DNA of 6,253 bases from an uncultured Bacteroidales bacterium (lineage in GTDB: Bacteria > Bacteroidota > Bacteroidia > Bacteroidales > UBA4417): positions 1-6,253 of the forward strand of contig CAIXAQ010000804.1 in NCBI GenBank assembly GCA_903917425.1, given 5' to 3'. This document shows, in pieces, positions 1 to 5,609 of this stretch. Position 1 is the first letter of the stretch, and each line of letters begins with the position of its first letter. The notes under the pieces were generated by a model, which was not told where the DNA came from, searched no databases, and worked only from the letters and a program-made list of their open reading frames with translations. Position numbers and translations under genes: made by a program.

Positions 1-18
1 TAATTGAAATTAATTGAA

Positions 19-37
19 AAACTGCTAAAGGCAGTTT
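19..37. other. Small perfect hairpin near left edge
   Basis: A 7-bp perfect stem (AAACTGC at 19-25, GCAGTTT at 31-37) closes a 5-base loop. On the plus strand it is followed only by T3 and then A-rich sequence. On the minus strand the stem runs into five T's. It could be a weak terminator for a gene ending left of the window, or nothing. It is preceded by a 10-bp near-duplicate (TAATTGAAAT / TAATTGAAAA, 1-20). Confidence 0.3.
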
Positions 38-39
38 AA

Positions 40-66
40 AATCTGTGTAATCCGTGTAATCTGTGG
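40..66. repeat. Triple 9-bp tandem repeat (AATCTGTGT type)
   Basis: Three adjacent 9-bp units are visible: AATCTGTGT (40-48), AATCCGTGT (49-57) and AATCTGTGG (58-66). Each differs from the first by at most one base. Runs of this kind are, as I recall, a common intergenic sequence in Bacteroidetes genomes, often next to the CGCAGAG-type palindromic repeat, as here. No function can be assigned from the sequence. Confidence 0.7.
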
Positions 67-116
67 CAAAAATGCATTTTGATCAGACTGATTAGTTGCG
101 AAAATGTTAAAAAATT

Positions 117-278
117 ACCGCAGAGGACCGCAAAGATTTGCGCAGAGCGATGCGGCGAGCCTGTCGAACTGTTTTGCAAAGTCGGCCATTAAAAATAGCT
201 CTGTGGCTCTCTGCGCCTCCTCAACTAACTCTGCGTTAAACACTTTTCAGATTCAAAAACCTTACTAAGCGACATCGG
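117..278 (+). repeat. Interspersed palindromic repeat, copy A
   Basis: This is the first of two related intergenic elements (the other is at 3200-3338), both in the same orientation. Shared blocks in order are ACCGCAGAG, ACCGCAAAG, TTTGCGCAGAG, GCAAAG, TAAAAA-AGCTCTG-GGCTCTCTGCG-CTCCT, CAGATTCAA and CGACAT. The left arm (about 117-148) and right arm (about 198-236) are imperfect inverted complements, so the transcript could fold into a long hairpin. Copy A is about 23 bp longer than copy B, because of extra sequence around 149-172 that includes GAGCCTGTCGAAC. Its right arm is more decayed than that of copy B. No coding capacity is apparent. Confidence 0.75.
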
Positions 279-283
279 AATAC

Positions 284-304
284 TATTTTCTGTTTTCAAT
301 TTTC
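284..304. repeat. Degenerate 7-bp tandem repeat (three units)
   Basis: Three 7-base units, TATTTTC (284-290), TGTTTTC (291-297) and AATTTTC (298-304), fit the pattern NNTTTTC. Read on the other strand this is GAAAANN, the same heptamer family as the longer array at 5408-5441. It lies 22 bp before the AsmA start codon, where the promoter or leader would be. I see no convincing TTTG / TAnnTTTG promoter pair in this interval. Confidence 0.5.
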
Positions 305-326
305 TATTAACTATCCACCCCCCGTC

Positions 327-3149
327 ATGAAAAAAGCAATAAAAATTTCCGCCGGAATAATCGGCATATTACTATTACTCATAATAGTATTGCCATTTAT
401 TTTTAAAGGGAAAATCCAAAAAGCGGTTCAAAGCGAAATCAACAAAAATCTGAATGCCGTCGTAACATTCGATGGGGTAGGGGTTTCGCTGATACGGCAT
501 TTCCCCGATCTGACAGTTAAAGTGGAAAACCTGATAATCAAAGGCACTTCCGGTTTCGAAAAAGATACCCTGGCTAACTTGCCGGCATTATCACTAACCT
601 TAGACCTGGCAAGTGTTTTCCGCGGGAGTAATTATAAAGTGAAACAAATCATTCTCACTTCGCCGCGCCTGCTTTTTAAAGTGCTGGCCAATGGCAAAGT
701 CAACTGGGATATTATGAAGCAAACCGGGACCACGGATACCGTTCCAACGCCACCGGCATTTAAAGTGTACCTTAATAAAATCAATATTACCGATGCGAGG
801 GTTGTTTACGATGATGCCGAAATCCCCACTTTGCTCGTTATGGATGGCTTAAGCGGAACGCTGAGCGGCGATATGACAGCCGATGTAACCGCCCTCGATG
901 TGAATGCCGCAATCCAAAACCTGACTGCCGATTATAATGGCGTACGTTACCTCAATAAAGCGAATGCCGAAATAAACACGCTTCTGAATGCTAACCTGTC
1001 GACCTGGACTTTTACATTTAAAGATAGCAAACTAAGGCTGAATGAACTGCTTGTGCTTGCGGAAGGATCGTTTGCCATGCCTGAAGCAGGCTATAAAATG
1101 GATATTAAGTTCGCGGCAAAAGAAAACACATTCAAATCATTTCTATCGCTTATCCCGGCCATTTATTCCAAAGATTTTGAAGGATTGAAAACTTCAGGAA
1201 CACTGGCATTCGACGGATTTGTCAGGGGTTTGTATAGCGATGTTGCTATGCCGGCTTTTGGTATCAATCTTAAAATTGCTGATGGAATGTTCAGCTATCC
1301 CGGCCTTCCGGGTAATGTGTCGGATGTAAACCTGCAGGCTGCCATCGCCAATCCCGACGGCGTGATGGATCATACAACAGTTGATATTACGCGGATGCAC
1401 CTCAGCTTGATGCAGAACACTGTGGATATTACCCTTGCCTTGCGCACCCCCGTATCGGATCCCGATATCAATGCCACCGCGAAAGGAACTCTGAACCTGA
1501 GTGATGTTTCGAAAATTTACCCGCTGGGCGATAAAACCAAATTAACGGGTAAGGTAAAAGCGGATATGGCTTTCAACGGGAAAATTTCCGCTATCGAAAA
1601 GGGTGCTTACGATCAGTTCAAGGCCTCAGGGTATGCTTCGGCCGATGATGTTGAGTATTCGGGTGCCGAAGTTGCTATGCCTGTCAGAATCAATAAAGCC
1701 CGTCTCGATTTTACCCCGGCTTATGCCGAACTCACGGGATTTGAAATGAACCTGGGGAAGAACGATCTGAAAGCCAGCGGCAAAGTCGAAAACTACATTC
1801 CATATATTTTGAAGAAAAATGCCGTATTGAAAGGCTCGCTGACGACAACTTCCGGTCTTATGGATTTAAACAGCCTGATTTCGGGTTCAGCCCCAACATC
1901 AGCCGATACTTCCGCCCTAACTGTGGTTGAAATTCCGGGCGATATGGATATAACCCTGAACAGCTCTTTTAATCGTTTGGTTTATGATACCTACGATATG
2001 AAAGATGTCAGCGGGACGATTAAAGTGAAGGATCATTCGCTGCTGCTCGATGGATTGCACGCCAATATGTTGGGCGGGACAATGGCTCTTTCAGGATCGT
2101 ATAATACGGTCGATATATCTAACCCATTGGTTGACATGGATGTGCAGGTAAAAAATGTGGATGTTAAACAGGCATTCGACGCATTTGGAACCATGCAGAA
2201 ATTCGCGCCCATTGCCGGTAAACTCAAAGGAGCCATCAGTACCAATCTGAAATTTAATGGAGCTCTCAAACAGGATATGATGCCCGAATTAACCTCTATT
2301 TCGGCCAAAGGGCTTTTGCTTTCTGATATCCTGGCATTGGTCAACCTGAATACCTTTGGCAAAATTGCCGATTTACTGAAGATGGAAAAGCTACGGAATC
2401 CATCGCTCGAAAAGATCAACCTCTCATTTGATGTGTCGGATGGTAAAGCCACTGTTAAACCTATGGACTTTAAACTGGGTTCGTATAAAGCGAATTTTTC
2501 GGGCACCACGGGTCTCGACCAGGTGCTGAATTTTGTACTTTCGCTCGATATTCCCCGAAGTGAATTCGGAAACCAGGCGAATAATGTGCTGAACGGCCTG
2601 GTGAAGGATGCCTCGGCAAAAGGTGTTAATGTAAACCTGGGCGATATCATCCCGGTAACTATATTAATAGGCGGAACGGCTACCGATCCTAAAATTACAT
2701 GCGGGATAAAGTCTGCCATGGCCGGACTGGCCGAGGATATGAAAAAGCAGGCGCTGGCAGAAGTTGAAAAGAAAAAGGAAGAATTGGTTTCGAAAGCCAA
2801 AGACGAAGCAAACAGCATTATAGCCCAGGCCGATGCCGAAGCTGCAAAAATAATTGCCGAGGCTGAAAAACAGGGACAAAAACTTGTTCAATCGGCGACG
2901 TTGGCAGCCGCGGAAGTCCGGTTTGCAGCCGATTCATCCGCAAACCGCGCAATAGCCGAAGGAAAGAAGAATGGAATGATTGCGGAGGCCGTTGCCAAAA
3001 AGGTTGCCGAGAAAATCAAAAAAGAAGGCTACGCGAAGGCTGATAAAATAGTACCTGAAGCACAAAAACAATCCGATGCAATTATCAGTAAAGCGAAGGC
3101 TGAAGCGGATAAAGTAAAACAGGATGCATTGAACAGGGTGAATAAATAG
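327..3149 (+). CDS. AsmA-family inner-membrane-anchored envelope protein with hendecad helical tail
   Basis: The 940-residue protein is anchored by one N-terminal hydrophobic helix (about residues 9-26, after MKKAIK), with the rest predicted periplasmic. Residues 43-72 (FDGVGVSLIRHFPDLTV) and the G-K-V-N-W-D motif at 123-128 are typical of the AsmA N-terminal domain. A long beta-rich middle follows. Residues about 575-795 match the AsmA C-terminal pattern (LHANMLGG at 577-584, NPSLEKINL from 691, IPVTILIGGTATDPK near the end). AsmA/TamB/YhdP-type proteins are long beta-groove bridges implicated in lipid traffic between inner and outer membranes; this role is carried over from the family. Residues 801-940 form an Ala/Lys/Glu-rich helix with strict 11-residue periodicity and no extra beta domain. 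The ATG at 327 is chosen because it directly precedes the basic, hydrophobic anchor. There is no Shine-Dalgarno sequence, as usual in this phylum. The gene stands alone and converges on the anti-sigma gene. Confidence 0.88.
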   Translation: MKKAIKISAGIIGILLLLIIVLPFIFKGKIQKAVQSEINKNLNAVVTFDGVGVSLIRHFPDLTVKVENLIIKGTSGFEKDTLANLPALSLTLDLASVFRGSNYKVKQIILTSPRLLFKVLANGKVNWDIMKQTGTTDTVPTPPAFKVYLNKINITDARVVYDDAEIPTLLVMDGLSGTLSGDMTADVTALDVNAAIQNLTADYNGVRYLNKANAEINTLLNANLSTWTFTFKDSKLRLNELLVLAEGSFAMPEAGYKMDIKFAAKENTFKSFLSLIPAIYSKDFEGLKTSGTLAFDGFVRGLYSDVAMPAFGINLKIADGMFSYPGLPGNVSDVNLQAAIANPDGVMDHTTVDITRMHLSLMQNTVDITLALRTPVSDPDINATAKGTLNLSDVSKIYPLGDKTKLTGKVKADMAFNGKISAIEKGAYDQFKASGYASADDVEYSGAEVAMPVRINKARLDFTPAYAELTGFEMNLGKNDLKASGKVENYIPYILKKNAVLKGSLTTTSGLMDLNSLISGSAPTSADTSALTVVEIPGDMDITLNSSFNRLVYDTYDMKDVSGTIKVKDHSLLLDGLHANMLGGTMALSGSYNTVDISNPLVDMDVQVKNVDVKQAFDAFGTMQKFAPIAGKLKGAISTNLKFNGALKQDMMPELTSISAKGLLLSDILALVNLNTFGKIADLLKMEKLRNPSLEKINLSFDVSDGKATVKPMDFKLGSYKANFSGTTGLDQVLNFVLSLDIPRSEFGNQANNVLNGLVKDASAKGVNVNLGDIIPVTILIGGTATDPKITCGIKSAMAGLAEDMKKQALAEVEKKKEELVSKAKDEANSIIAQADAEAAKIIAEAEKQGQKLVQSATLAAAEVRFAADSSANRAIAEGKKNGMIAEAVAKKVAEKIKKEGYAKADKIVPEAQKQSDAIISKAKAEADKVKQDALNRVNK

Positions 3150-3199
3150 GGATTTATAATGAAAGTCACTTAACTGGCAAAAATAATTCAGAAAATTTA

Positions 3200-3338
3200 A
3201 CCGCAGAGCACCGCAAAGTTTTGCGCAGAGTTTCGCAAAGAAGGCGGCTGAATAAAAAGCTCTGCGGCTCTCTGCGTCTCCTCCGCGAACTTTGCGGTAA
3301 AAGATTTGCAGATTCAAGATTCGGAACTAAACGACATT
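3200..3338 (+). repeat. Interspersed palindromic repeat, copy B
   Basis: This second copy of the element at 117-278 starts 50 bp after the AsmA stop codon. The left arm (about 3197-3230) carries CCGCAGAG and CCGCAAAGTTTTGCGCAGAG. The right arm (about 3259-3300) carries CTCTGCGGCTCTCTGCG and ends CTTTGCGGTAA, complementary to the left arm with interruptions. The copy is better preserved than copy A, and it continues past the palindrome through CAGATTCAA to CGACATT, so the shared unit is longer than the hairpin alone. It lies between convergent genes. A role in mRNA 3'-end structure is possible but not shown. Confidence 0.75.
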
Positions 3339-3374
3339 GATAAATATTGTCGTATTGATCGGAATCTCAGTAAA

Positions 3375-3403
3375 AAAAAATCCGGATTAACGCCGGATTT
3401 TTT
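3375..3403 (-). terminator. Bidirectional intrinsic terminator between convergent genes
   Basis: An 11-bp stem (3375-3385 with 3393-3403, core TCCGG/CCGGA) has a 7-base loop. It is flanked by A9 on the left and T6 on the right, so either transcript gets a hairpin followed by a U-run. On the minus strand it starts 19 bases after the stop codon of the anti-sigma gene and has the longer T tract (9), which makes it that operon's terminator. It probably also stops read-through from the AsmA gene, which has no closer terminator apart from the repeat hairpin. Confidence 0.88.
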
Positions 3404-3421
3404 ATTTATGAATGGTTTGCG

Positions 3422-4798
3422 CTATTTCTTCACATCCCGGTCAAAGCCGAGGAGGCCGCTTTCAACGTTGTACCCGACAACCTTGCCTTCTTCGTCTTTG
3501 CGCAGATTGAGCTCTAACTCGCTGGAAGTAATGGTATTAAATGTTTGAACTCCAAGTTCCGCAAAAGTCCACATCGAAAGGTTTTTTTTCTCCTCGCGCG
3601 GAGGTGACGTTTGGGTCGAAGCGAAAAGGTCGCTTATTTTTCCGGTGGCTGCCTTAAAAATAGTTTTAGCCGGGTTTTTGTCAGCTGAATTTAGCTGGGC
3701 ATATTGTATATCATCGGAAAGTTTGAGGTTGTAATAAAACTCCCTGTTCTGGTTGGTGTACATCTGGCTGACCCTGATAAAAGTAAACTGTGGATCAACA
3801 AAGGATCGCGTTGTTACTGCACCGGCCGGTCTCGACTGTAAAGATGCAATTGCCTCGTTTTTTTTACTCTTGCCTGCCTGATCAATAATTGCATTTTCAT
3901 TAACCCCATTACCCGGCAAAACTGATATCGCCTGATTAGCGGTGGTTGCTTTGGTATTGGCCTGATTAGTAATAACGGCAAACTGTTTGTCTGCTATTGG
4001 CCGGGCCGGCGCGGTAATAACTTTATTTAAAGTGTTTTTTATTTCTCCTTTGACTGCTATGTTTTGCGGGTTATTATTGCGGTCTAGAAGAAAATAAACA
4101 CTGAAAATCAGTACCAGCGAAGCCGCTGCCGAAAGAGCATAATAAACAATCCGGCGCAAAGGAATATCAGATTTCTTCAGGCTGTTTTTATCCTTAAAAA
4201 CAATATCAGTTTCAGCACTGAGGATGGTATGGGTATATAGTTTGCGATCGTGTTCGAGGTGCGGATTGTATTGAAGAAATTCTGAAAGTTGGAGTTTTTC
4301 ATCAGAGTTAAGATCGCCTTCAAGTTCGCGTGCCATGAACATTTCAAAGGTTTCTCCATCAATCGCCCCCACTGAAATTGCCTTTTTCTTTAACGATTCT
4401 TTGGCTTCAAAAACAAATCCAATCTCGGGAGTAAGGTGAGTAAGCGCATACAGGCGGCGGTCTATCTCAAACTGTGGATTAATACTGATGAATTCATCGA
4501 GTGATGCAATCTGGTCCGTGTTGAGCAACCCTTCTGTTTCGCCGACAAGGTATTCTTCGTAATTCAGTTCATTGACCTGTAATGTGGCGAAAACCTGATT
4601 TTTTTTTAAAGATGACTTTTTCTCAAAAGTAATTTCCTGCTCCATTACCAGCGAAACGGCCTCGAACTCATCAAATTCATTTTTCAGGTCGGGATTTTGT
4701 TCAACGAAATATAGTACTTCCTCAACCATATCAGGGCTTAGCTGCCCTTCGTGGTAGTCGAGGAAATAGGCTTCGTAGTTTTCCCTGTTAATTTTCAT
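3422..4798 (-). CDS. Putative transmembrane anti-sigma factor with three tandem N-terminal repeats
   Basis: The 458-residue protein is encoded 26 bp downstream of an ECF sigma gene. Residues 3-66, 75-138 and 146-209 are three ungapped copies of one 64-residue unit. Sixteen positions are identical in all three, including E-G at units' positions 15-16, F29, N-P at 33-34 and the closing SLKK. One membrane helix follows (about 216-238, after LRR), which places the repeats in the cytoplasm and the last ~220 residues in the periplasm. That part begins with a low-complexity Asn/Ala/Thr-rich stretch (about 240-330) and ends in a more ordered segment containing WTFAELGVQTFNTIT. The protein contains no cysteine, so the classical zinc-binding anti-sigma motif (HxxxCxxC) is absent. 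The role as anti-sigma factor is inferred from operon position, topology and resemblance to Bacteroidetes anti-sigma-like proteins I remember. The ATG follows an A-rich leader without Shine-Dalgarno sequence. Confidence 0.78.
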   Translation of the reverse strand: MKINRENYEAYFLDYHEGQLSPDMVEEVLYFVEQNPDLKNEFDEFEAVSLVMEQEITFEKKSSLKKNQVFATLQVNELNYEEYLVGETEGLLNTDQIASLDEFISINPQFEIDRRLYALTHLTPEIGFVFEAKESLKKKAISVGAIDGETFEMFMARELEGDLNSDEKLQLSEFLQYNPHLEHDRKLYTHTILSAETDIVFKDKNSLKKSDIPLRRIVYYALSAAASLVLIFSVYFLLDRNNNPQNIAVKGEIKNTLNKVITAPARPIADKQFAVITNQANTKATTANQAISVLPGNGVNENAIIDQAGKSKKNEAIASLQSRPAGAVTTRSFVDPQFTFIRVSQMYTNQNREFYYNLKLSDDIQYAQLNSADKNPAKTIFKAATGKISDLFASTQTSPPREEKKNLSMWTFAELGVQTFNTITSSELELNLRKDEEGKVVGYNVESGLLGFDRDVKK

Positions 4799-4824
4799 TT
4801 TATTTGATCTTTTTCAATCTTAGT

Positions 4825-5313
4825 TTAAAGTACCATGTCGAGGCTTCCGATGTATTGCTTCAAAAAAGTACGTGCCCTGAAAATATATACTTTCACCTGT
4901 GATTCGTTGAGTTGCAGAATTTCACCAATTTCTTCGTACGAGTATCCTTCATAGTCGCGCAGCATAACAACCGATCGTTGTATTTCAGGAAGTTTTGCAA
5001 CTGCTTCATTAATAACTTCTTTCAGGTCGTTGTAAGTTCCGGGCGACTCATCATGCAATTCTGTATAACCATCATCCATCGAGCTCAGTCGCTGGTTTTT
5101 CCGGATGTGGTCGATCATGGTATGATAGGCCGTCGTAAAAAGGTAAGCACGGGCTTTTTCGTACGATATATCCTTCACTCTTTCCCACATCCTCACATAC
5201 GATTCCTGGACAATATCCTGGGCAGTATCCCTGTCCCTGATGTTTTTCAGGATGAAGCGATACATTCCGTCGGAGTAAAGGTCAGCACATGAATTGTACT
5301 CGGCTGTGGTCAT
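4825..5313 (-). CDS. ECF-type RNA polymerase sigma factor (sigma-70 family)
   Basis: At 162 residues this is a compact ECF sigma factor with regions 2 and 4 only. Region 2 spans about residues 8-76, with the core-binding DIVQESYVRMWE (33-44) and the -10-recognising segment AYLFTTAYHTMIDHIRKNQR (56-75). A short acidic linker (about 77-97) follows. Region 4 spans about 104-155, with LPEIQRSVVMLRDYEGYSYEEIG and the helix-turn-helix LNESQVKVYIFRARTFLKQYI. No extra C-terminal domain is present. The factor would direct RNA polymerase to AAC/CGT-type promoters, and one such site lies 33 bases before its start codon, suggesting autoregulation. It is the first gene of a two-gene operon with the membrane protein that presumably restrains it. 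The ATG at 5313 gives the full region 2. The leader is A-rich (ACCAAAAAG) rather than Shine-Dalgarno-like. The inducing signal and regulon are unknown. Confidence 0.93.
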   Translation of the reverse strand: MTTAEYNSCADLYSDGMYRFILKNIRDRDTAQDIVQESYVRMWERVKDISYEKARAYLFTTAYHTMIDHIRKNQRLSSMDDGYTELHDESPGTYNDLKEVINEAVAKLPEIQRSVVMLRDYEGYSYEEIGEILQLNESQVKVYIFRARTFLKQYIGSLDMVL

Positions 5314-5345
5314 CTTTTTGGTTTTCGGTACTTACTTTTCGATTG

Positions 5346-5374
5346 TAATACGTTTAATGGCATCATAAAGTTAC
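5346..5374 (-). promoter_or_regulatory. Probable ECF-dependent promoter of the sigma/anti-sigma operon
   Basis: Read on the minus strand, GTAACTTT (5374-5367) is followed by CGTATTA (5352-5346), with 17 bases between the AAC and the CGT. It is preceded by a run of eight T's. AAC at -35 and CGT at -10 with 16-17 bp spacing is the standard ECF sigma promoter form. The CGT lies 37 bases ahead of the sigma start codon. Self-recognition is inferred from architecture only. Confidence 0.6.
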
Positions 5375-5390
5375 AAAAAAAATTAAATAT

Positions 5391-5457
5391 TCGTTATTCG
5401 TTATTTGGAAAATAGAAAATAGAAAATGGAAAATGGAAAATCGTTATTCGTTATTTG
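5391..5457. repeat. 17-bp direct repeats bracketing a 7-bp tandem array
   Basis: The 17-base string TCGTTATTCGTTATTTG occurs identically at 5391-5407 and 5441-5457, a 50-bp period. Each copy itself holds two TCGTTAT units. Between them lie almost five 7-base units: GAAAATA (5408-5414, 5415-5421), GAAAATG (5422-5428, 5429-5435) and GAAAAT (5436-5441). More degenerate TCG/TTAAT sequence continues to about 5478. The array sits upstream of the sigma operon promoter, which ends at 5374. The rest of the 5314-5609 spacer holds only that promoter and the porin terminator. Confidence 0.8.
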
Positions 5458-5533
5458 TTAATCGGAAATCGTTAATTGTATCAATAAAGAATGGCGACTT
5501 AAAAAACTGGTCACTGTCTATTCTGAATTTAAA

Positions 5534-5567
5534 AAAGCCCGGCATATAAATTATATTGCCGGGCTTT
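5534..5567 (-). terminator. Intrinsic terminator of the porin gene
   Basis: An 11-bp perfect stem (AAAGCCCGGCA at 5534-5544 with TGCCGGGCTTT at 5557-5567) has a 12-base AT loop. On the minus strand it is followed by six T's. It lies about 42 bases after the stop codon of the porin gene, a normal distance. On the plus strand only TTTC follows, so it mainly serves leftward transcription. Confidence 0.88.
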
Positions 5568-5609
5568 CTGTAAGGGAATGTGAATAAAAATATGAATATT
5601 ATATTCGGA

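Noticed and set aside
117..278. Possible CRISPR or structured non-coding RNA
   Set aside because: There are only two distant copies in the window, with no regular spacers and no cas genes. The imperfect inverted arms fit an interspersed palindromic repeat better.
240..326. Bacteroidetes-type TTTG / TAnnTTTG promoter for the AsmA gene
   Set aside because: Only partial matches were found (for example TACTATTTTC near 281) without a correctly spaced TTTG box.
2033..2818. 261-codon open frame on the minus strand inside the AsmA gene
   Set aside because: It lies wholly antisense to a well-supported AsmA coding frame, is Ser/Phe-rich as expected of an antisense reading, and shows no recognisable domain.
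2934..3317. 127-codon minus-strand open frame over the AsmA 3' end and repeat copy B
   Set aside because: Its first part is translated from the palindromic repeat (giving the odd AKLCAKLCG stretch) and the remainder is antisense to the hendecad region. There is no domain or promoter.
3306..3548. 80-codon plus-strand open frame across the terminator
   Set aside because: It runs through the terminator hairpin and into the antisense of the anti-sigma gene, and its composition is not protein-like.
4912..5292. 126-codon plus-strand open frame opposite the sigma gene
   Set aside because: It is antisense to a clear ECF sigma factor and has no domain of its own.
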